From positions 124,001-188,000 of the forward strand of contig JAZGUH010000489.1 in assembly GCA_037893225.1 (NCBI GenBank): DNA of 64,000 bases, given 5' to 3'. The DNA is from Hippasteria phrygiana. Lineage: Eukaryota; Echinodermata; Asteroidea; Valvatida; Goniasteridae. How positions within the stretch are numbered: position 1 is the stretch's first letter; each line of letters starts with the position of its first letter. This document shows positions 34,005 to 44,659 of the stretch, in pieces. The position numbers and the translations under genes were made by a program. The notes beneath the pieces were generated by a model that did not search any database, was not told where the DNA came from, and worked only from the letters and a program-made list of their open reading frames with translations.

Positions 34005-34681
34005 TGTTGATCTCTCCTGAAGTTGATGGAAAAATAATGTAAGCGAGTTAGGAATATTAAAATTAGTGTTAGAGTTAAGGGTTTGAGTTCAAGTGTTACA
34101 GTGCAAGTGTTAGGGTTAAGGTTCGAGTGCAAGTGTTACAGTGCAAGTGTTACAGTGCAAGTGTTACAGTGCAAGTGCTACTGATCGGAATATTAGAATT
34201 AGTGTTAGAGTGCAAGTGTCACAGTGCAAGTGTTACAGTGCAAGTGTTACAGTGCAAGTGCTACTGATCGGAATATTAGAATTAGTGTTAGAGTGCAAGT
34301 GTCACAGTGCAAGTGTCACAGTGCAAGTGTCACAGTGCAAGTGTCACAGTGCAAGTGTCACAGTGCAAGTGTCACAGTGCAAGTGTCACAGTGCAAGTGT
34401 CACAGTGCAAGTGTCACAGTGCAAGTGTCACAGTGCAAGTGTCACAGTGCAAGTGTCACAGTGCAAGTGTCACAGTGCAAGTGCTAGTGATCGGGTTAGA
34501 ATGTGAGAGTAAGAGAGAAGGAGAGTCAGAGGTAGAGAGAGGGTTAGACTTACTCATCTACTAAACAGCGTAGGTCTATTGTGCTGATCTAGGCCTGCAA
34601 GCTGTCTATCTCACTAGGCCATTCCAGTTCTATCCATGATGATCTTGGGTGGCCTCGAGGTCTTGACAGCCAGGAGCCGGA
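34005..34681 (+). repeat. 677-bp L2 monomer with internal 83-bp duplication
   Basis: This is the longest monomer. Bases 34127-34209 (three ttaca units, gtgctactgatcgg and AT-rich junction) are followed by a second copy at 34210-34292, whose first unit is tcaca instead of ttaca. Thirteen tcaca units follow at 34293-34474. The 677 bp equal the 594-bp class (n=13) plus 83 bp. Confidence 0.92.
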
Positions 34682-35550
34682 TGTTGATCTCCCCTGAAGT
34701 TGATGGAAAAATAGAGTAAGCGAGTTAAGAATATTAAAATTAGTGTTAGAGTTAAGGGTTTGAGTTCAAGTGTTAGGGTTAAGGTTCGAGTGCAAGTGTT
34801 ACAGTGCAAGTGTTACAGTGCAAGTGTTACAGTGCAAGTGTTACAGTGCAAGTGCTACTGATCGGGTTAGAATGTGAGAGTAAGAGAGAAGGAGAGTCAG
34901 AGGTAGAGAGAGGGTTAGACTTACTCATCTACTAAACAGCGTAGGTCTATTGTGCTGATCTAGGCCTGCAAGCTGTCTATCTCACTAGGCCATTCCAGTT
35001 CTATCCATGATGATCTTGGGTGGCCTCGAGGTCTTGACAGCCAGGAGCCGGATGTTGATCTCTCCTGAAGTTGATGGAAAAATAGAGTAAGCGAGTTAAG
35101 AATATTAAAATTAGTGTTAGAGTTAAGGGTTTGAGTTCAAGTGTTACAGTGCAAGTGTTACAGTGCAAGTGTTACAGTGCAAGTGCTACTGATCGGAATA
35201 TTAGAATTAGTGTTAGAGTGCAAGTGTCACAGTGCAAGTGTCACAGTGCAAGTGTCACAGTGCAAGTGTCACAGTGCAAGTGTCACAGTGCAAGTGTCAC
35301 AGTGCAAGTGTCACAGTGCAAGTGTCACAGTGCAAGTGTCACAGTGCAAGTGCTAGTGATCGGGTTAGAATGTGAGAGTAAGAGAGAAGGAGAGTCAGAG
35401 GTAGAGAGAGGGTTAGACTTACTCATCTACTAAACAGCGTAGGTCTATTGTGCTGATCTAGGCCTGCAAGCTGTCTATCTCACTAGGCCATTCCAGTTCT
35501 ATCCATGATGATCTTGGGTGGCCTCGAGGTCTTGACAGCCAGGAGCCGGA
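34682..35550 (+). repeat. S1 head with L-type tail (371 bp), then 498-bp L without telomere-like motif
   Basis: The monomer at 34682 has a ctcccc head and four ttaca units like S1, but its GA tract leads into gggttagac and its core reads gttctatcc and gcaagctg like L. The monomer at 35053 lacks the telomere-like motif and one unit (40 bp), as the 386-bp class does, but has n=9. These two precede the fused monomer and correspond to 43765-44659. Confidence 0.88.
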
Positions 35551-35977
35551 TGTTGATCTCCCCTGAAGTTGATGGAAAAATAGAGTAAGCGAGTTAAGAA
35601 TATTAAAATTAGTGTTAGAGTTAAGGGTTTGAGTTCAAGTGTTAGGGTTAAGGTTCGAGTGCAAGTGTCACAGTGCAAGTGTCACAGTGCAAGTGTCACA
35701 GTGCAAGTGTCACAGTGCAAGTGTCACAGTGCAAGTGTCACAGTGCAAGTGTCACAGTGCAAGTGTCACAGTGCAAGTGCTAGTGATCGGGTTAGAATGT
35801 GAGAGTAAGAGAGAAGGAGAGTCAGAGGTAGAGAGAGGGTTAGACTTACTCATCTACTAAACAGCGTAGGTCTATTGTGCTGATCTAGGCCTGCAAGCTG
35901 TCTATCTCACTAGGCCATTCCAGTTCTATCCATGATGATCTTGGGTGGCCTCGAGGTCTTGACAGCCAGGAGCCGGA
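35551..35977 (+). repeat. Fused monomer, 427 bp (S1 head joined to tcaca array)
   Basis: The ctcccc head and telomere-like motif run straight into eight gtgcaagtgtcaca units with no ttaca units and no AT-rich junction. The exit is gtgctagtgatcgg and the tail is L. Relatives are at 44660 (427 bp, with ggttagagtg in place of ggttcgagtg, A at 44765) and 55003 (455 bp, a leading ttaca unit and n=9). Confidence 0.9.
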
Positions 35978-38361
35978 TGTTGATCTCCCCTGAAGTTGAT
36001 GGAAAAATAGAGTAAGCGAGTTAAGAATATTAAAATTAGTGTTAGAGTTAAGGGTTTGAGTTCAAGTGTTAGGGTTAAGGTTCGAGTGCAAGTGTTACAG
36101 TGCAAGTGTTACAGTGCAAGTGTTACAGTGCAAGTGTTACAGTGCAAGTGCTACTGATCTGGTTAGAATGTGAGAGTAAGAGAGAAGGAGAGTCAGAGGT
36201 AGAGAGAGTGTTACACTTACTCATCTACTAAACAGCGTAGGTCTATTGTGCTGATCTAGGCCTGGAAGCTGTCTATCTCACTAGGCCATTCCAGTTCTGT
36301 CCATGATGATCTTGGATGGCCTCGAGGTCTTGACAGCCAGGAGCCGGATGTTGATCTCTCCTGAAGTTGATGGAAAAATAGAGTAAGCGAGTTAAGAATA
36401 TTAAAATTAGTGTTAGAGTTAAGGGTTTGAGTTCAAGTGTTACAGTGCAAGTGTTAGGGTTAAGGTTCGAGTGCAAGTGTTACAGTGCAAGTGTTACAGT
36501 GCAAGTGCTACTGATCGGAATATTAGAATTAGTGTTAGAGTGCAAGTGTCACAGTGCAAGTGTCACAGTGCAAGTGTCACAGTGCAAGTGTCACAGTGCA
36601 AGTGTCACAGTGCAAGTGTCACAGTGCAAGTGTCACAGTGCAAGTGTCACAGTGCAAGTGTCACAGTGCAAGTGTCACAGTGCAAGTGTCACAGTGCAAG
36701 TGTCACAGTGCAAGTGCTAGTGATCGGGTTAGAATGTGAGAGTAAGAGAGAAGGAGAGTCAGAGGTAGAGAGAGGGTTAGACTTACTCATCTACTAAACA
36801 GCGTAGGTCTATTGTGCTGATCTAGGCCTGCAAGCTGTCTATCTCACTAGGCCATTCCAGTTCTATCCATGATGATCTTGGGTGGCCTTGAGGTCTTGAC
36901 AGCCAGGAGCCGGATGTTGATCTCTCCTGAAGTTGATGGAAAAATAGAGTAAGCGAGTTAAGAATATTAAAATTAGTGTTAGAGTTAAGGGTTTGAGTTC
37001 AAGTGTTAGGGTTAAGGTTCGAGTGCAAGTGTTACAGTGCAAGTGTTACAGTGCAAGTGTTACAGTGCAAGTGTTACAGTGCAAGTGCTACTGATCGGGT
37101 TAGAATGTGAGAGTAAGAGAGAAGGAGAGTCAGAGGTAGAGAGAGTGTTACACTTACTCATCTACTAAACAGCGTAGGTCTATTGTGCTGATCTAGGCCT
37201 GCAAGCTGTCTATCTCACTAGGCCATTCCAGTTCTGTCCATGATGATCTTGGGTGGCCTCGAGGACTTGACAGCCAGGAGCCAGATGTTGATCTCTCCTG
37301 AAGTTGATGGAAAAATAATGTAAGCGAGTTAGGAATATTAAAATTAGTGTTAGAGTTAAGGGTTTGAGTTCAAGTGTTACAGTGCAAGTGTTAGGGTTAA
37401 GGTTCGAGTGCAAGTGTTACAGTGCAAGTGTTACAGTGCAAGTGTTACAGTGCAAGTGCTACTGATCGGAATATTAGAATTAGTGTTAGAGTGCAAGTGT
37501 CACAGTGCAAGTGTCACAGTGCAAGTGTCACAGTGCAAGTGTCACAGTGCAAGTGTCACAGTGCAAGTGTCACAGTGCAAGTGTCACAGTGCAAGTGTCA
37601 CAGTGCAAGTGTCACAGTGCAAGTGCTAGTGATCGGGTTAGAATGTGAGAGTAAGAGAGAAGGAGAGTCAGAGGTAGAGAGAGGGTTAGACTTACTCATC
37701 TACTAAACAGCGTAGGTCTATTGTGCTGATCTAGGCCTGCAAGCTGTCTATCTCACTAGGCCATTCCAGTTCTATCCATGATGATCTTGGGTGGCCTCGA
37801 GGTCTTGACAGCCAGGAGCCGGATGTTGATCTCTCCTGAAGTTGATGGAAAAATAGAGTAAGCGAGTTAAGAATATTAAAATTAGTGTTAGAGTTAAGGG
37901 TTTGAGTTCAAGTGTTACAGTGCAAGTGTTAGGGTTAAGGTTCGAGTGCAAGTGTTACAGTGCAAGTGTTACAGTGCAAGTGTTACAGTGCAAGTGCTAC
38001 TGATCGGAATATTAGAATTAGTGTTAGAGTGCAAGTGTCACAGTGCAAGTGTCACAGTGCAAGTGTCACAGTGCAAGTGTCACAGTGCAAGTGTCACAGT
38101 GCAAGTGTCACAGTGCAAGTGTCACAGTGCAAGTGTCACAGTGCAAGTGTCACAGTGCAAGTGCTAGTGATCGGGTTAGAATGTGAGAGTAAGAGAGAAG
38201 GAGAGTCAGAGGTAGAGAGAGGGTTAGACTTACTCATCTACTAAACAGCGTAGGTCTATTGTGCTGATCTAGGCCTGCAAGCTGTCTATCTCACTAGGCC
38301 ATTCCAGTTCTATCCATGATGATCTTGGGTGGCCTCGAGGTCTTGACAGCCAGGAGCCGGA
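35551..38361 (+). repeat. Fused monomer plus pentamer; copy 1 of the duplication at about 9.1 kb offset
   Basis: Monomer starts are 35551, 35978, 36349, 36915, 37286 and 37824; lengths 427, 371, 566, 371, 538 and 538 bp. The S1 has a private gatctgg (T at 36160). L1 has only two ttaca units but n=12 and the ccttgagg mark. The same series, with the same T, starts at 44660. Confidence 0.9.
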
Positions 38362-41088
38362 TGTTGATCTCCCCTGAAGTTGATGGAAAAATAGAGTAAG
38401 CGAGTTAAGAATATTAAAATTAGTGTTAGAGTTAAGGGTTTGAGTTCAAGTGTTAGGGTTAAGGTTCGAGTGCAAGTGTTACAGTGCAAGTGTTACAGTG
38501 CAAGTGTTACAGTGCAAGTGTTACAGTGCAAGTGCTACTGATCGGGTTAGAATGTGAGAGTAAGAGAGAAGGAGAGTCAGAGGTAGAGAGAGTGTTACAC
38601 TTACTCATCTACTAAACAGCGTAGGTCTATTGTGCTGATCTAGGCCTGGAAGCTGTCTATCTCACTAGGCCATTCCAGTTCTGTCCATGATGATCTTGGA
38701 TGGCCTCGAGGTCTTGACAGCCAGGAGCCGGATGTTGATCTCTCCTGAAGTTGATGGAAAAATAGAGTAAGCGAGTTAAGAATATTAAAATTAGTGTTAG
38801 AGTTAAGGGTTTGAGTTCAAGTGTTACAGTGCAAGTGTTAGGGTTAAGGTTCGAGTGCAAGTGTTACAGTGCAAGTGTTACAGTGCAAGGGTTACAGTGC
38901 AAGTGCTACTGATCGGAATATTAGAATTAGTGTTAGAGTGCAAGTGTCACAGTGCAAGTGTCACAGTGCAAGTGTCACAGTGCAAGTGTCACAGTGCAAG
39001 TGTCACAGTGCAAGTGTCACAGTGCAAGTGTCACAGTGCAAGTGTCACAGTGCAAGTGTCACAGTGCAAGTGCTAGTGATCGGGTTAGAATGTGAGAGTA
39101 AGAGAGAAGGAGAGTCAGAGGTAGAGAGAGTGTTACACTTACTCATCTACTAAACAGCGTAGGTCTATTGTGCTGATCTAGGCCTGCAAGCTGTCTATCT
39201 CACTAGGCCATTCCAGTTCTGTCCATGATGATCTTGGGTGGCCTCGAGGTCTTGACAGCCAGGAGCCGGATGTTGATCTCCCCTGAAGTTGATGGAAAAA
39301 TAGAGTAAGCGAGTTAAGAATATTAAAATTAGTGTTAGAGTTAAGGGTTTGAGTTCAAGTGTTAGGGTTAAGGTTCGAGTGCAAGTGTTACAGTGCAAGT
39401 GTTACAGTGCAAGTGTTACAGTGCAAGTGTTACAGTGCAAGTGCTACTGATCGGGTTAGAATGTGAGAGTAAGAGAGAAGGAGAGTCAGAGGTAGAGAGA
39501 GTGTTACACTTACTCATCTACTAAACAGCGTAGGTCTATTGTGCTGATCTAGGCCTGGAAGCTGTCTATCTCACTAGGCCATTCCAGTTCTGTCCATGAT
39601 GATCTTGGATGGCCTCGAGGTCTTGACAGCCAGGAGCCGGATGTTGATCTCTCCTGAAGTTGATGGAAAAATAGAGTAAGCGAGTTAAGAATATTAAAAT
39701 TAGTGTTAGAGTTAAGGGTTTGAGTTCAAGTGTTACAGTGCAAGTGTTAGGGTTAAGGTTCGAGTGCAAGTGTTACAGTGCAAGTGTTACAGTGCAAGGG
39801 TTACAGTGCAAGTGCTACTGATCGGAATATTAGAATTAGTGTTAGAGTGCAAGTGTCACAGTGCAAGTGTCACAGTGCAAGTGTCACAGTGCAAGTGTCA
39901 CAGTGCAAGTGTCACAGTGCAAGTGTCACAGTGCAAGTGTCACAGTGCAAGTGTCACAGTGCAAGTGTCACAGTGCAAGTGCTAGTGATCGGGTTAGAAT
40001 GTGAGAGTAAGAGAGAAGGAGAGTCAGAGGTAGAGAGAGTGTTACACTTACTCATCTACTAAACAGCGTAGGTCTATTGTGCTGATCTAGGCCTGCAAGC
40101 TGTCTATCTCACTAGGCCATTCCAGTTCTGTCCATGATGATCTTGGGTGGCCTCGAGGTCTTGACAGCCAGGAGCCGGATGTTGATCTCCCCTGAAGTTG
40201 ATGGAAAAATAGAGTAAGCGAGTTAAGAATATTAAAATTAGTGTTAGAGTTAAGGGTTTGAGTTCAAGTGTTAGGGTTAAGGTTCGAGTGCAAGTGTTAC
40301 AGTGCAAGTGTTACAGTGCAAGTGTTACAGTGCAAGTGTTACAGTGCAAGTGCTACTGATCGGGTTAGAATGTGAGAGTAAGAGAGAAGGAGAGTCAGAG
40401 GTAGAGAGAGTGTTACACTTACTCATCTACTAAACAGCGTAGGTCTATTGTGCTGATCTAGGCCTGGAAGCTGTCTATCTCACTAGGCCATTCCAGTTCT
40501 GTCCATGATGATCTTGGATGGCCTCGAGGTCTTGACAGCCAGGAGCCGGATGTTGATCTCTCCTGAAGTTGATGGAAAAATAGAGTAAGCGAGTTAAGAA
40601 TATTAAAATTAGTGTTAGAGTTAAGGGTTTGAGTTCAAGTGTTACAGTGCAAGTGTTAGGGTTAAGGTTCGAGTGCAAGTGTTACAGTGCAAGTGTTACA
40701 GTGCAAGGGTTACAGTGCAAGTGCTACTGATCGGAATATTAGAATTAGTGTTAGAGTGCAAGTGTCACAGTGCAAGTGTCACAGTGCAAGTGTCACAGTG
40801 CAAGTGTCACAGTGCAAGTGTCACAGTGCAAGTGTCACAGTGCAAGTGTCACAGTGCAAGTGTCACAGTGCAAGTGTCACAGTGCAAGTGCTAGTGATCG
40901 GGTTAGAATGTGAGAGTAAGAGAGAAGGAGAGTCAGAGGTAGAGAGAGTGTTACACTTACTCATCTACTAAACAGCGTAGGTCTATTGTGCTGATCTAGG
41001 CCTGCAAGCTGTCTATCTCACTAGGCCATTCCAGTTCTGTCCATGATGATCTTGGGTGGCCTCGAGGACTTGACAGCCAGGAGCCAGA
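38362..41088 (+). repeat. 909-bp S1-L dimer in three tandem copies
   Basis: Copies begin at 38362, 39271 and 40180, each 371 + 538 bp. All three L monomers share a private gcaagggttaca unit (G at 38890, 39799 and 40708, exactly 909 bp apart). Copies 1 and 2 end gaggtcttgac and gccgga before a ctcccc head. Copy 3 ends gaggacttgac and gccaga before an L2 head, so one edge of the amplified segment lies in the core near 41060. Confidence 0.94.
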
Positions 41089-43226
41089 TGTTGATCTCTC
41101 CTGAAGTTGATGGAAAAATAATGTAAGCGAGTTAGGAATATTAAAATTAGTGTTAGAGTTAAGGGTTTGAGTTCAAGTGTTACAGTGCAAGTGTTAGGGT
41201 TAAGGTTCGAGTGCAAGTGTTACAGTGCAAGTGTTACAGTGCAAGTGTTACAGTGCAAGTGCTACTGATCGGAATATTAGAATTAGTGTTAGAGTGCAAG
41301 TGTCACAGTGCAAGTGTCACAGTGCAAGTGTCACAGTGCAAGTGTCACAGTGCAAGTGTCACAGTGCAAGTGTCACAGTGCAAGTGTCACAGTGCAAGTG
41401 TCACAGTGCAAGTGTCACAGTGCAAGTGTCACAGTGCAAGTGTCACAGTGCAAGTGCTAGTGATCGGGTTAGAATGTGAGAGTAAGAGAGAAGGAGAGTC
41501 AGAGGTAGAGAGAGGGTTAGACTTACTCATCTACTAAACAGCGTAGGTCTATTGTGCTGATCTAGGCCTGCAAGCTGTCTATCTCACTAGGCCATTCCAG
41601 TTCTATCCATGATGATCTTGGGTGGCCTCGAGGTCTTGACAGCCAGGAGCCGGATGTTGATCTCTCCTGAAGTTGATGGAAAAATAGAGTAAGCGAGTTA
41701 AGAATATTAAAATTAGTGTTAGAGTTAAGGGTTTGAGTTCAAGTGTTACAGTGCAAGTGTTAGGGTTAAGGTTCGAGTGCAAGTGTTACAGTGCAAGTGT
41801 TACAGTGCAAGTGTTACAGTGCAAGTGCTACTGATCGGAATATTAGAATTAGTTTTAGAGTGCAAGTGTCACAGTGCAAGTGTCACAGTGCAAGTGTCAC
41901 AGTGCAAGTGTCACAGTGCAAGTGTCACAGTGCAAGTGCCAGTGATCGGGTTAGAATGTGAGAGTAAGAGAGAAGGAGAGTCAGAGGTAGAGAGAGGGTT
42001 AGACTTACTCATCTACTAAACAGCGTAGGTCTATTGTGCTGATCTAGGCCTGCAAGCTGTCTATCTCACTAGGCCATTCCAGTTCTGTCCATGATGATCT
42101 TGGGTGGCCTCGAGGACTTGACAGCCAGGAGCCAGATGTTGATCTCTCCTGAAGTTGATGGAAAAATAATGTAAGCGAGTTAGGAATATTAAAATTAGTG
42201 TTAGAGTTAAGGGTTTGAGTTCAAGTGTTACAGTGCAAGTGTTAGGGTTAAGGTTCGAGTGCAAGTGTTACAGTGCAAGTGTTACAGTGCAAGTGTTACA
42301 GTGCAAGTGCTACTGATCGGAATATTAGAATTAGTGTTAGAGTGCAAGTGTCACAGTGCAAGTGTCACAGTGCAAGTGTCACAGTGCAAGTGTCACAGTG
42401 CAAGTGTCACAGTGCAAGTGTCACAGTGCAAGTGTCACAGTGCAAGTGTCACAGTGCAAGTGTCACAGTGCAAGTGTCACAGTGCAAGTGTCACAGTGCA
42501 AGTGCTAGTGATCGGGTTAGAATGTGAGAGTAAGAGAGAAGGAGAGTCAGAGGTAGAGAGAGGGTTAGACTTACTCATCTACTAAACAGCGTAGGTCTAT
42601 TGTGCTGATCTAGGCCTGCAAGCTGTCTATCTCACTAGGCCATTCCAGTTCTATCCATGATGATCTTGGGTGGCCTCGAGGTCTTGACAGCCAGGAGCCG
42701 GATGTTGATCTCTCCTGAAGTTGATGGAAAAATAGAGTAAGCGAGTTAAGAATATTAAAATTAGTGTTAGAGTTAAGGGTTTGAGTTCAAGTGTTACAGT
42801 GCAAGTGTTAGGGTTAAGGTTCGAGTGCAAGTGTTACAGTGCAAGTGTTACAGTGCAAGTGTTACAGTGCAAGTGCTACTGATCGGAATATTAGAATTAG
42901 TTTTAGAGTGCAAGTGTCACAGTGCAAGTGTCACAGTGCAAGTGTCACAGTGCAAGTGTCACAGTGCAAGTGTCACAGTGCAAGTGTCACAGTGCAAGTG
43001 TCACAGTGCAAGTGTCACAGTGCAAGTGCCAGTGATCGGGTTAGAATGTGAGAGTAAGAGAGAAGGAGAGTCAGAGGTAGAGAGAGGGTTAGACTTACTC
43101 ATCTACTAAACAGCGTAGGTCTATTGTGCTGATCTAGGCCTGCAAGCTGTCTATCTCACTAGGCCATTCCAGTTCTATCCATGATGATCTTGGGTGGCCT
43201 CGAGGTCTTGACAGCCAGGAGCCGGA
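41089..43226 (+). repeat. Tandemly duplicated L2-L3 dimer (1048 and 1090 bp)
   Basis: Monomer starts are 41089, 41655, 42137 and 42703; lengths 566, 482, 566 and 524 bp. Both L3 copies share attagtttta (T at 41854 and 42902) and the exit variant gtgccagtgatc (C at 41940 and 43030). They differ by three 14-bp units (n=5 and n=8). The first L3 ends S2-type (gttctgtcc, gccaga), the second ends L-type. Confidence 0.92.
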
Positions 43227-44659
43227 TGTTGATCTCTCCTGAAGTTGATGGAAAAATAGAGTAAGCGAGTTAAGAATATTAAAATTAGTGTTAGAGTTAA
43301 GGGTTTGAGTTCAAGTGTTACAGTGCAAGTGTTAGGGTTAAGGTTCGAGTGCAAGTGTTACAGTGCAAGTGTTACAGTGCAAGTGTTACAGTGCAAGTGC
43401 TACTGATCGGAATATTAGAATTAGTGTTAGAGTGCAAGTGTCACAGTGCAAGTGTCACAGTGCAAGTGTCACAGTGCAAGTGTCACAGTGCAAGTGTCAC
43501 AGTGCAAGTGTCACAGTGCAAGTGTCACAGTGCAAGTGTCACAGTGCAAGTGTCACAGTGCAAGTGCTAGTGATCGGGTTAGAATGTGAGAGTAAGAGAG
43601 AAGGAGAGTCAGAGGTAGAGAGAGGGTTAGACTTACTCATCTACTAAACAGCGTAGGTCTATTGTGCTGATCTAGGCCTGCAAGCTGTCTATCTCACTAG
43701 GCCATTCCAGTTCTATCCATGATGATCTTGGGTGGCCTCGAGGTCTTGACAGCCAGGAGCCGGATGTTGATCTCCCCTGAAGTTGATGGAAAAATAGAGT
43801 AAGCGAGTTAAGAATATTAAAATTAGTGTTAGAGTTAAGGGTTTGAGTTCAAGTGTTAGGGTTAAGGTTCGAGTGCAAGTGTTACAGTGCAAGTGTTACA
43901 GTGCAAGTGTTACAGTGCAAGTGTTACAGTGCAAGTGCTACTGATCGGGTTAGAATGTGAGAGTAAGAGAGAAGGAGAGTCAGAGGTAGAGAGAGTGTTA
44001 CACTTACTCATCTACTAAACAGCGTAGGTCTATTGTGCTGATCTAGGCCTGGAAGCTGTCTATCTCACTAGGCCATTCCAGTTCTGTCCATGATGATCTT
44101 GGATGGCCTCGAGGTCTTGACAGCCAGGAGCCGGATGTTGATCTCTCCTGAAGTTGATGGAAAAATAGAGTAAGCGAGTTAAGAATATTAAAATTAGTGT
44201 TAGAGTTAAGGGTTTGAGTTCAAGTGTTACAGTGCAAGTGTTAGGGTTAAGGTTCGAGTGCAAGTGTTACAGTGCAAGTGTTACAGTGCAAGTGTTACAG
44301 TGCAAGTGCTACTGATCGGAATATTAGAATTAGTGTTAGAGTGCAAGTGTCACAGTGCAAGTGTCACAGTGCAAGTGTCACAGTGCAAGTGTCACAGTGC
44401 AAGTGTCACAGTGCAAGTGTCACAGTGCAAGTGTCACAGTGCAAGTGTCACAGTGCAAGTGCTAGTGATCGGGTTAGAATGTGAGAGTAAGAGAGAAGGA
44501 GAGTCAGAGGTAGAGAGAGGGTTAGACTTACTCATCTACTAAACAGCGTAGGTCTATTGTGCTGATCTAGGCCTGCAAGCTGTCTATCTCACTAGGCCAT
44601 TCCAGTTCTATCCATGATGATCTTGGGTGGCCTCGAGGTCTTGACAGCCAGGAGCCGGA
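43227..44659 (+). repeat. Monomers 94-96: L3, S1, L1
   Basis: Monomer starts are 43227, 43765 and 44136; lengths 538, 371 and 524 bp (n = 9 and 8). The L at 44136 keeps cctcgagg and precedes a ctcccc-headed fused monomer. The S1-L pair is the counterpart of 34682-35550. Confidence 0.88.
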
